A stretch of DNA of 44,378 bases from Carboxydothermus islandicus (GTDB lineage: Bacteria; Bacillota; Z-2901; Carboxydothermales; Carboxydothermaceae). The notes beneath the pieces are model-generated. The model saw nothing but the letters and a program-made list of their open reading frames with translations, was not told the DNA's origin and did no database searches. Below, in pieces: positions 1-6,588 of this stretch. Made by a program: the position numbers and the translations under genes. Position 1 is the first letter of the stretch. Every line of letters begins with the position of its first letter. The DNA is taken from NCBI RefSeq assembly GCF_001950325.1, contig NZ_BDJL01000017.1:45559-89936 (forward strand), written 5' to 3'.

Positions 1-1970
1 AGATTCAGGGGCATCCGAAAGGATTTGCCTTTTTAATACCCGAAGACCGGGAAAAGCAGGATGTATTTATTTCCCCAACCAATTTAAAAGGAGCAATGCA
101 TAACGACCGGGTACTGGTAAGATACCTTCCCTTTTCCGATGGTAACCGCCCGGAGGGAGAAGTGGTAAAAATTTTAGAACGGGCCAATAAAACGGTGGTG
201 GGGAGTTTCTACCGGCGGCGGCACTATGGCCTGGTGGAACCGGATGATGAACGGATAACCAGTGCCATAATTATTCCCCTGGGGAAAAAGGGAGTAAAAG
301 CAAAGAACGGAGAAAAGGTGGTTGTGGAGATTACCGTTTATCCCCGGAAAGGAGAACTTCCAGAAGGTAAAATTATTGAAATTTTAGGCGATCCCCAGGA
401 TCCTCAAACCCGCTTAAATGCTATTATAAAAAAATACGGTCTTTTAGATTCCTTTAAGCCTGAAACCATCAAAGAAGCCAGGGCTATTTCCCGGGAAATT
501 GACCCGGAAGAGCTAAAAAACCGCCGGGATTTAAGAGGGGAAATGATTGTTACCATTGATGATGAAGATGCCAAGGATTTAGATGATGCGGTGAGCTTAA
601 AAAAGCTTTCTAACGGTAATTACCAGTTGGGGGTGCATATAGCCGATGTCTCGTATTACGTGCGGGAAGGTTCGGCTCTGGATAAAGAAGCGTTAGAGCG
701 GGGGACCAGTGTTTACCTTGCGGGTAAAGTGTTGCCGATGCTTCCCCCGGAGCTGTCCAATGGGATATGCAGTTTAAACCCGCAAGTAGACCGGTTGACC
801 CTATCGGTGGTAATGGAAATTACTCCTGCCGGAGAAGTGGTAAGTCATGAAATTTTTCCGTCGGTTATTAAAACCCGGGCCCGGCTTACCTATACCATGG
901 TGAAAAAAGCTGTTTTGGATAAAGACCCCAAAGCCCGGGAAGAGCTTGGGGATTTGGTGCCCATGCTGGAGGAAATGGCCAACCTTGCCATGATTTTAAG
1001 AAAGCGTCGACTTGAGCGGGGAGCAATTGATTTTGATCTTCCCGAGGCTAAAGTAATTCTGAATGATAAAGGGGAAGTGGTGGATATCGTCCGGCGGGAG
1101 CGAAACATTGCCCACCAGCTAATTGAAGAGTTTATGTTAATAACTAACGAAACGGTAGCGGAAAGATTTTTCTGGCAGGAAGTGCCGTTTTTGTACCGCA
1201 TTCACGAAGATCCCGACGAAGGGAAAATTCACAGCTTAAAAGAGTTTTTAAGGCTTTTTGGTTATAACTTAAAGGGTGGCCGGGACGGAAAATACCACCC
1301 CCGGGAATTTCAACGGCTATTGGAAAAAGTGGCGGGGAGAAAAGAGGAAAGGGTAATTAATGCGGTCATGCTGCGGTCAATGAAGCAGGCCCGTTATTCG
1401 GCGGAAAGAATCTGGCATTTTGGGTTAGCGGCGGAATACTACACCCACTTTACTTCACCCATTCGCCGTTATCCCGATTTAATGATTCACCGGATAATCC
1501 GGGAAGTATTAGAAGGGAAACTTACGCCGCGACGGGAAGCAAAACTTGCCAAAAATTTACCAAAGGTTGCCAAGCAGTCGTCGGAAATGGAGCGCCGGGC
1601 CATGGAAGCGGAACGGGAATCGGTGGAAATGCGGATGGTTGAGTTTATGGCAGGGAAAGAAGGTACCGAATACGATGCTATAATTTCCGGGGTAACTTCT
1701 TTCGGTTTTTTTGTGCAGTTGCCTAATTTAATCGAAGGGTTAGTGCGCGTATCTACTTTAGAGGACGATTACTATCTTTATGATGAAAAAAGTTATGCCC
1801 TTATAGGCCGCCGTACGAAAAAGGTGTTTCGTCTGGGGGATGAAGTACGGGTCAGGCTGGTTAAAGTAAACACTGTCGCAAGAGAAATTGATTTTGTACT
1901 TGTAAAAAAACTTGGAGAAAGCCCCGAAACAAATGAATCGGCGGAAGAAATTTTGGAGCGGTTAATGTAG
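1..1970 (+). CDS. rnr: Ribonuclease R, 5'-truncated by the window edge
   Basis: A processive 3'-5' exoribonuclease of the RNB family that degrades structured RNA and takes part in tmRNA maturation and quality control. The reading frame is open from base 3, where it reads GHPKGFAFLIPED, a cold-shock-domain motif, so the first in-frame ATG at 96 is internal and the true start is upstream of the window. The RNB catalytic Asp cluster is visible (DDEDAKDLDDAVSL, about codon 155 after that ATG), as is the later HFTSPIRRYPDLMIHR motif. A C-terminal S1 RNA-binding domain (ISGVTSFGFFVQL) ends the protein. The order rnr-smpB-ssrA is a common Firmicutes arrangement. Confidence 0.97.
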   Translation, partial: IQGHPKGFAFLIPEDREKQDVFISPTNLKGAMHNDRVLVRYLPFSDGNRPEGEVVKILERANKTVVGSFYRRRHYGLVEPDDERITSAIIIPLGKKGVKAKNGEKVVVEITVYPRKGELPEGKIIEILGDPQDPQTRLNAIIKKYGLLDSFKPETIKEARAISREIDPEELKNRRDLRGEMIVTIDDEDAKDLDDAVSLKKLSNGNYQLGVHIADVSYYVREGSALDKEALERGTSVYLAGKVLPMLPPELSNGICSLNPQVDRLTLSVVMEITPAGEVVSHEIFPSVIKTRARLTYTMVKKAVLDKDPKAREELGDLVPMLEEMANLAMILRKRRLERGAIDFDLPEAKVILNDKGEVVDIVRRERNIAHQLIEEFMLITNETVAERFFWQEVPFLYRIHEDPDEGKIHSLKEFLRLFGYNLKGGRDGKYHPREFQRLLEKVAGRKEERVINAVMLRSMKQARYSAERIWHFGLAAEYYTHFTSPIRRYPDLMIHRIIREVLEGKLTPRREAKLAKNLPKVAKQSSEMERRAMEAERESVEMRMVEFMAGKEGTEYDAIISGVTSFGFFVQLPNLIEGLVRVSTLEDDYYLYDEKSYALIGRRTKKVFRLGDEVRVRLVKVNTVAREIDFVLVKKLGESPETNESAEEILERLM

Positions 1971-2001
1971 AAAAATTTCTAAGCAAAAATTTTAGAAAAT
2001 A

Positions 2002-2010
2002 TGATATAAT
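2002..2010 (+). promoter_or_regulatory. Extended -10 promoter for smpB-ssrA
   Basis: TGATATAAT is an extended -10 element (TGnTATAAT) in the short AT-rich gap between rnr and smpB, 45 bases before the smpB start. No good -35 is visible at 16-18 bases, as is normal for extended -10 promoters. It would drive smpB together with the tmRNA immediately downstream. Confidence 0.5.
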
Positions 2011-2054
2011 AACTTAAGTCATGTATGTTACGAATTTTTAAGGGGTATGTTTTT

Positions 2055-2504
2055 ATGGAAAAGATAATTGCGGAAAATCGCAAAGCTTATCATGACTATC
2101 ATATTCTCGAAAAATACGAGGCAGGAATAGCATTAAAAGGAACCGAGGTTAAATCCATTCGCCTGGGCCGGGTAAATTTAAGAGACAGCTTTGCCCGGAT
2201 CGAAAACGGTGAGCTCTGGCTTTACAACATGCATATAAGCCCTTACGAGCAGGGGAACCGCTTTAACCACGAACCAAAAAGACCCCGGAAGCTTTTAATG
2301 CATAAAAGGGAGATTATGCGCCTGTTTGGTAAAACCAGGGAAAAGGGTTTAACTTTGGTACCATTAAAGCTTTACTTTAAAGGAAATTATGCTAAAATAG
2401 AATTGGGCTTAGCTAAAGGGAAAAAGATTTACGACAAACGGGAAGAGATGGCCAAAAGGGATGCAGCCCGAGAAATTGAAAAGGCTCTGCGAGCTCGTTA
2501 TTAA
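2055..2504 (+). CDS. smpB: SsrA-binding protein SmpB
   Basis: The protein partner of tmRNA in trans-translation. It binds the tRNA-like domain and delivers alanyl-tmRNA to stalled ribosomes. Family motifs are clear: [19 protein letters not shown] near the start, [21 protein letters not shown], and LHKR-type and GKKIYDKR motifs before the basic C-terminal tail. I chose ATG 2055 because AAGGGG lies 8 bases upstream; an in-frame ATG at 2025 lacks such a site. That gives 149 aa, typical for the family. The stop codon is only three bases before the tmRNA 5' end, so the two partners are probably cotranscribed. Confidence 0.97.
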   Translation: MEKIIAENRKAYHDYHILEKYEAGIALKGTEVKSIRLGRVNLRDSFARIENGELWLYNMHISPYEQGNRFNHEPKRPRKLLMHKREIMRLFGKTREKGLTLVPLKLYFKGNYAKIELGLAKGKKIYDKREEMAKRDAAREIEKALRARY

Positions 2505-2507
2505 CCC

Positions 2508-2866
2508 GGGGGCGTAAAGGGTTCGACGGGGGAGCGAAGGGCCGAAAGTAGCGAGGCGAGGACCCCATCTTACCTCGTTAAAAATGGTGGGAAAATATAA
2601 CTGCCAACGAAAACTACGCTTTAGCTGCTTAATAACGCAGCTACGTCCTGACGGAAGCTTGCCCGGGGCTTCTGTCGGGGCGTGACCGGACCGGGCTGGC
2701 TTATGAAGGGTGTCCCGGCTCTTCATAAGCGAGATTTTACGGGATAGCCCGATTGTGGCCTGCCGGTAGGCACCAATCGGGTGAAAGCTAAAATACCGGC
2801 TGCCCTCGGAGAAGCTTTCGGTTCTTGTCCTCCGGACGGTGGGTTCGATTCCCCCCGCCTCCACCA
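2508..2866 (+). ncRNA. ssrA: Transfer-messenger RNA (tmRNA)
   Basis: Rescues stalled ribosomes and tags the truncated protein. The 5' strand GGGGGCG (2508-2514) pairs with CGCCTCC (2856-2862) as a 7-bp acceptor stem with one G-T pair; discriminator A and encoded CCA end it at 2866. The tag open frame runs from GCC 2603 to TAA 2630-2632 and encodes ANENYALAA, followed by a second stop. The TTCGATT T-loop is at 2844-2850; in its stem T2840 faces C2854, a mispair present in the host sequence itself. The prophage attachment core covers the last 14 bases yet leaves the RNA sequence complete. The RNA's own terminator now lies 40 kb away. Confidence 0.96.
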
Positions 2867-4368
2867 TCAATAACCACAGTTATTTTAAATTCAACGTCGG
2901 TTTTATCATTGTTTACAGTAACTTTATCAATAAATTCCTGGCAAAGCGATTTAAGAGCGACTGGATCATTACTATCCAGTTGCTCTTTTTTGCTTTTTAA
3001 GAAGGCAATAATATTGTCTTTGGTGACAACGTTATCCTGTAACTTTAAATACCACTCCTGGAGTTGCACTTCGAGGGTGGCTTTTTTGCTTTCTAATAAT
3101 TTTAGTTGCTCGACGATAGAATTTACGGTTGATGCTCCATTAGCCAAAGCATTGACCAGGTTGGCTATTTTTCTCTCTGTTTCTTTTAACTCTTTCTCAA
3201 TATATTTAACTTCTTTCCCCATTTCTTTTTTCTGGCTGGTAAAGCTTGAGTAAATTTTCTCGGCCAATTCCGGGATAGCTTTTTCCGCAAAAAATCTTTC
3301 TCTTAATTGCTTTAAAACAAACTCTTCTACTAACTCTTTCCGGACCTTTTGGGAATTGCACTGCCCGGTCCGGCCGTTATAATTGCAGGTATAATAATAT
3401 AGCTTTTTATGCTCTTTGTTTTTTTTGGTAAGATAACTTGATGAATCGCCTATCATTGCATTCCCGCATTCACCGCAATAAATTAAGCCAGAAAGGAGAT
3501 AAACTGTTTTAGCTTTATTAGAAGCTCTGTTTCTTTTCCTTTTATCCATGATGGACTGAACCCTCCAAAAAAGTTCTTCATCAATAATAGCCGGAATAGC
3601 GCCAGGGATTTCAACGATTTCATCAGGTGCTTTACTTAAATGATTGTTACGTTTACCTTCCTTTTTTGAGACACTACGATTGAAAACATAAATACCAATG
3701 TATTTCTTATTACGTAATATCTCAAAAATGCTGTTTTTACCAAAAGGCTTGCCTTTTTTTGTTTTAAAGCCGTGCTGATTAAGAGTGAAAATAATGTCGT
3801 TGTAACTTTTGCCCTGGGCATACAACTCAAAAATAAGCCTTACAATTCTTGCCTCGGATTCATTCACTACAAGCTTTTTGGTTTCCGGATCAACATCATA
3901 TCCTAAAGGTGGTAGCCCGCCATTGTGTTTGCCTTGGAGGGCATTTTCCATCATGCCCTTCATTACTTCCCGGGCTAAATTGCGCGAGTAGTATTCGGCT
4001 AAGCCTTCCAGAACACTTTCAAGGATAATGCTTTCCGGGCTGTCGTCTAATTGCTCCAATACACTTTCAACTTTAACGCCGCAACGTCTTAATTCCCTTT
4101 TATAAATGGCACTGTCGTAGCGATTTCGTGCGAAGCGGTCTAGCTTATGAACCAGGACCACGTCAAATAAGCCGAGCTTGGCCTCGTTAATCATTCTAAT
4201 AAAGTTTGGCCTGTCATCAGTTAGTGCTGAACGTGCTTCATCAGCGTATATTTTGACAATGTGGTAGCCTTTTTGCTTTGCATATTCAGAGCAGGCCCTT
4301 ACCTGGGCAGTTATAGATTCTTCGCGTTGGTTGTCACTGGAAAAACGGGCATAGATTACGGCACGCAT
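2788..4368 (-). CDS. Large serine integrase with host-encoded C-terminus
   Basis: Site-specific recombinase for prophage integration and excision. The N-terminal resolvase domain (about 1-140) carries YARFS with catalytic Ser10 and HKLDRFARN near residue 78. The recombinase domain follows (about 150-280), then a zinc ribbon (C298, C301, C328, C337) and a long coiled coil (about 380-440) typical of large serine integrases. GGAGGT precedes the ATG. Residues 506-526 are translated antisense from the tmRNA gene and end in LLRGQPVF. In the excised circle the same frame would instead end AYRTKTTVPTFVLRKRN with a stop at 43227-43225, giving 522 aa. The gene converges on ssrA, so its transcript would be antisense to tmRNA. 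Confidence 0.95.
   Translation of the reverse strand: MRAVIYARFSSDNQREESITAQVRACSEYAKQKGYHIVKIYADEARSALTDDRPNFIRMINEAKLGLFDVVLVHKLDRFARNRYDSAIYKRELRRCGVKVESVLEQLDDSPESIILESVLEGLAEYYSRNLAREVMKGMMENALQGKHNGGLPPLGYDVDPETKKLVVNESEARIVRLIFELYAQGKSYNDIIFTLNQHGFKTKKGKPFGKNSIFEILRNKKYIGIYVFNRSVSKKEGKRNNHLSKAPDEIVEIPGAIPAIIDEELFWRVQSIMDKRKRNRASNKAKTVYLLSGLIYCGECGNAMIGDSSSYLTKKNKEHKKLYYYTCNYNGRTGQCNSQKVRKELVEEFVLKQLRERFFAEKAIPELAEKIYSSFTSQKKEMGKEVKYIEKELKETERKIANLVNALANGASTVNSIVEQLKLLESKKATLEVQLQEWYLKLQDNVVTKDNIIAFLKSKKEQLDSNDPVALKSLCQEFIDKVTVNNDKTDVEFKITVVIDGGGGGNRTHRPEDKNRKLLRGQPVF
2853..2866 (+). repeat. attL core in the 3' end of ssrA
   Basis: CCCCGCCTCCACCA is repeated exactly at 43278-43291. Phage DNA begins to the right of the crossover. 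A 10-base phage arm, AACCACAGTT, lies at 2872-2881 and is the exact reverse complement of AACTGTGGTT at 43255-43264. In the reconstructed circle the midpoint of these arms falls on the CC at 2855-2856, the likely crossover dinucleotide. The 10 bases GCCTCCACCA in attL would then be phage-derived and rebuild the tmRNA 3' end. Confidence 0.85.
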
Positions 4369-4380
4369 ATTACTACCTCC

Positions 4381-4394
4381 AAAACAAATGTTCG
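4381..4394 (-). promoter_or_regulatory. LexA-box-like sequence before the integrase
   Basis: On the minus strand CGAACATTTGTTTT lies 12 bases upstream of the integrase ATG. It matches 12 of 14 positions of the Gram-positive LexA (DinR) consensus CGAACRNRYGTTYG. It sits between the upstream terminator and the ribosome-binding site, where a repressor could block integrase transcription. Alternative: chance match in AT-rich DNA. Confidence 0.35.
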
Positions 4395-4400
4395 ATTAAG

Positions 4401-4431
4401 GGAATAAAAAGAAAAAGCGGTGGGCCGCTTT
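4401..4431 (-). terminator. Rho-independent terminator upstream of the integrase
   Basis: On the minus strand AAAGCGG, loop CCCA and CCGCTTT are followed by a T-rich tract. It ends the transcript of the gene at 4448-5005 and leaves only about 30 bases before the integrase start, so integrase expression is insulated from the operon upstream. Confidence 0.75.
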
Positions 4432-4447
4432 AGTCTAATTTTTTAAG

Positions 4448-5005
4448 TTATTTACTAATCAAAACAGTAATAACCATTGTTGCAATGCCTATTATGGTTG
4501 TAACAGCCATGGTAATAATGAATTTATTTGATTGGTCAATTTTAGAATTCATAGAATCTATTTTTTGGTCAATTGTAGAATTTATAGAATCTATTTTTTG
4601 ATTGATTGCAAGAAACTCTTGGTGTCTTTGATTATCTCTATCACGTATTTCTGATAAGGTTTGGCTAATCATTTGGGCGACTCTTTCTTCAGTTGCTCTT
4701 AATGATGCCTTCATATCACTTATATCCCGGTCTAATTTATCTAAATATTTTTCTTGCCAGTCCATATTTATCCCCTCTTCTTTAGAAGCTGTAGCCTCTT
4801 CTTGGCTTTTCTTTAAAATAGTATTTGCCATGCTTACTTTTAGTGTATCATAAAGAAACGAGGTTTTTAAGAGATCTAACATCTTTTTTTCGTCTATCGG
4901 GATGTAAAAAGTAAGGAATTTATCAGTTAAGGAGGGCTGGTCAATTTGAGGATTTTTGTTTATTCCTGGCATAAAGATTACATTTTTTTCAGCTGTTTCC
5001 TTCAT
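4448..5005 (-). CDS. Unknown protein with coiled coil and C-terminal membrane anchor
   Basis: I do not recognise the N-terminal part. The C-terminal part, from MDWQEKYLDKLDRDISDMKA, is a long coiled coil with IDSINSTIDQKIDSMNSKID repeats and ends in one hydrophobic helix (FIITMAVTTIIGIATMVITV), a tail-anchored layout. ATG 5005 is preceded by GGGG; an in-frame ATG at 5047 lacks a ribosome site. An internal ATG at 4765 has a strong GAGGGG site 6 bases upstream, so a shorter 105-residue product may also be made. It overlaps the upstream gene by 17 bases, suggesting coupled translation. The two genes may form a functional pair, but nothing identifies the role. Confidence 0.65.
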   Translation of the reverse strand: MKETAEKNVIFMPGINKNPQIDQPSLTDKFLTFYIPIDEKKMLDLLKTSFLYDTLKVSMANTILKKSQEEATASKEEGINMDWQEKYLDKLDRDISDMKASLRATEERVAQMISQTLSEIRDRDNQRHQEFLAINQKIDSINSTIDQKIDSMNSKIDQSNKFIITMAVTTIIGIATMVITVLISK

Positions 5006-5525
5006 TTCGCCCCACTTCTTTCTCCTTAGTTTTTGAGAGGATATCATTAAGTATCTGAATCGTAGTTTCTAAATCTTCGACTGTTATCTCTAAATCCAAT
5101 TTTTCCCCATCTAAGCGAATAATTGTAATTAAAGGAGGTCTATCATTATAAAAAGAAACATTAACACCTGCAAACCTAAGAGGAGAAGCTACTCCTAATG
5201 AAGCTTGTTTTATAATTGGACTTATGGTTTCGTGAAATATCTTTAAATCATCAAGAAATCTTTCCGGCAAATTTTCCGGCCATACTATCCGTGGATCATC
5301 TAAATATCTCTCAACGAAAGATGCAATGGAAGATAAAGAATCACCTAATATCTCTTTGATTGTTTTATCCAAATCTTTCACGCAAAAAGGCCAATCTTTA
5401 CGCAGCATATATACAGGTATTAGTTGAGTGGCTTTAGTGAAGATGAGGGGGTCTTTTCTATAACGTTCAATACAGTTTCCAATGTAGTTAACAACTTCGT
5501 ATCCATTCTCGTATGCCATTCTCAT
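4989..5525 (-). CDS. Unknown conserved-looking protein in the lysogeny block
   Basis: A 178-residue soluble protein without motifs I recognise. It has no signal peptide or membrane segment; the middle is helical (VKDLDKTIKEILGDSLSSI) and the end has an acidic helical stretch (ITVEDLETTIQILNDILSKT). I chose ATG 5525 because AAAGGAGG lies 5 bases upstream; the in-frame ATG at 5558 has a weaker AAGGA. It overlaps the next gene (4448-5005), so both are likely translated from one leftward transcript that stops at 4401-4431. Its place between the nuclease genes and the integrase is typical of prophage cargo. Confidence 0.65.
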   Translation of the reverse strand: MRMAYENGYEVVNYIGNCIERYRKDPLIFTKATQLIPVYMLRKDWPFCVKDLDKTIKEILGDSLSSIASFVERYLDDPRIVWPENLPERFLDDLKIFHETISPIIKQASLGVASPLRFAGVNVSFYNDRPPLITIIRLDGEKLDLEITVEDLETTIQILNDILSKTKEKEVGRNEGNS

Positions 5526-5629
5526 CTCTGCCTCCTTTATACCAACTACTTTTTTCATACTTCCTTGTCATAGTAATAGTTTTCAACCACTTCATAGCTT
5601 TTGAATTAAATACTCATATTTGTCAATTA

Positions 5630-5677
5630 TCAGCCGTATTGCTTAAGAATCGACTTTATTCGTTCTTTATCTTTCAC
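5630..5677 (-). pseudogene. Broken small gene with an intact ribosome-binding site
   Basis: On the minus strand AAAAGGAGGTGA, one of the best ribosome sites in the window, is followed by a GTG frame of only 15 codons (VKDKERIKSILKQYG) and a stop. The neighbouring frame continues in the same style (LIIDKYEYLIQKL) and then hits more stops. This looks like the start of a helical phage protein broken by a frameshift and decayed toward 5559. It could also be a short leader peptide. Confidence 0.35.
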
Positions 5678-5742
5678 CTCCTTTTGGAAATAAATCTAAT
5701 CTACGTAACTTATAATACGGACCTACAAAATCTCCTTAAATT

Positions 5743-6558
5743 TTAATAAGGCGGATTACACACGCTACAAGGCTCATATCCTTCATTAATGGCATCACCA
5801 AGGCTAATTGGGATTTTACTGTATCTCAAATATCGGCACCAGCTACGATGGTATTTATGACCTGTTAATGTCACATAAACTATAATATTTTGTTTTTTAA
5901 CGCTTTTATTTGAATCGGGTGGGGCATGTGGTGCTGTACTTATTGACCATATTCCTTTCTTATGAGCAAAAGCTTCAAATTCGCTTCGCGCTAATTCACT
6001 TTCATATTTTTTATTTGGCGAAGTGCTAGTATATTTGCCATACCCATTTAATAAGAGAATGGCATTAACCATTTTTTTCTGTACTTCGGAATCACTTATT
6101 ACATTTGGTTTAATATCCGGTATTTCTAACCAAACATAACGGAGCAAGTAACCATTGCTATCTCTATCAACAGCATCTTTTTCAAGATAAACAGTTTTAC
6201 CCCATAAATCAGCTAAAGTTAACTTTGCTGGATCTTTACTGCTTAAATTTATAAGAGTATCTTCAACGGGAGCATCAATACCAATTAGTCTAACTTTCTC
6301 CTTCGCTCCATCAGGTAGCTGTACTGTGATTGTTTCACCGTCATGAATTCTGACAACTATAGCAGGAACAAATTCGGAGGTAGATTGCTGTTCTTGTTTT
6401 TGGGTTGTAGTTGTCTTATTAACGGCATTGTCTTCTTTTTCTTGAATTGTTTGGGGGTGCGTTAAGCCTATAACATATACCAAAATAAAAAAACATAATC
6501 CAATTAATAAACTTTTTTGTTCTTTTAATGATTGTTTAATTTTTTCTATAGAACTCAT
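5743..6558 (-). CDS. Membrane-anchored thermonuclease paralogue, active site degraded
   Basis: A staphylococcal-nuclease-fold protein of 271 aa: one N-terminal membrane helix (about 16-32), a low-complexity linker, the nuclease fold (about 65-200), and a C-terminal Cys/His domain ending GYEPCSVCNP with an upstream HRSWC, as in many extracellular thermonucleases. Compared with its neighbour at 6589-7695, key catalytic positions are altered: DGDT reads DGET (E75), the DTPE motif reads DAPVE, and the catalytic Arg of YGR is Tyr (NGY, Tyr137). Arg90 and Asp95 remain. It may have lost nuclease activity while keeping binding. Start ATG 6558 follows GGGGGT. It probably arose by tandem duplication. 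Confidence 0.85.
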   Translation of the reverse strand: MSSIEKIKQSLKEQKSLLIGLCFFILVYVIGLTHPQTIQEKEDNAVNKTTTTQKQEQQSTSEFVPAIVVRIHDGETITVQLPDGAKEKVRLIGIDAPVEDTLINLSSKDPAKLTLADLWGKTVYLEKDAVDRDSNGYLLRYVWLEIPDIKPNVISDSEVQKKMVNAILLLNGYGKYTSTSPNKKYESELARSEFEAFAHKKGIWSISTAPHAPPDSNKSVKKQNIIVYVTLTGHKYHRSWCRYLRYSKIPISLGDAINEGYEPCSVCNPPY

Positions 6559-6588
6559 CTAAATACCCCCAAGGATTTTGCCTTAAGG

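Noticed and set aside
890-1201. Reversed frame inside the RNase R gene
   Set aside because: Serine-rich antisense shadow of a conserved catalytic region; no ribosome site.
2844-2856. T-stem mispair (T2840 with C2854) as a sign of tmRNA damage by integration
   Set aside because: Both bases lie left of the inferred crossover and so belong to the host; the mispair predates the prophage if the sequence is right.
2409-2870. 153-codon frame antisense to smpB and the tmRNA
   Set aside because: It lies fully over two well-supported genes, has no ribosome site and its sequence (MMVEAGGIEPTVRRTRTESF) is the usual artefact of reading antisense through a tmRNA 3' end.
2825-3253. Rightward frame across attL into the integrase
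   Set aside because: Antisense to the integrase coiled coil and zinc ribbon; composition is that of a shadow frame.
2788-4368. Integrase gene truncated by recombination
   Set aside because: All catalytic, zinc and coiled-coil parts are present; only the last 21 residues change with integration.
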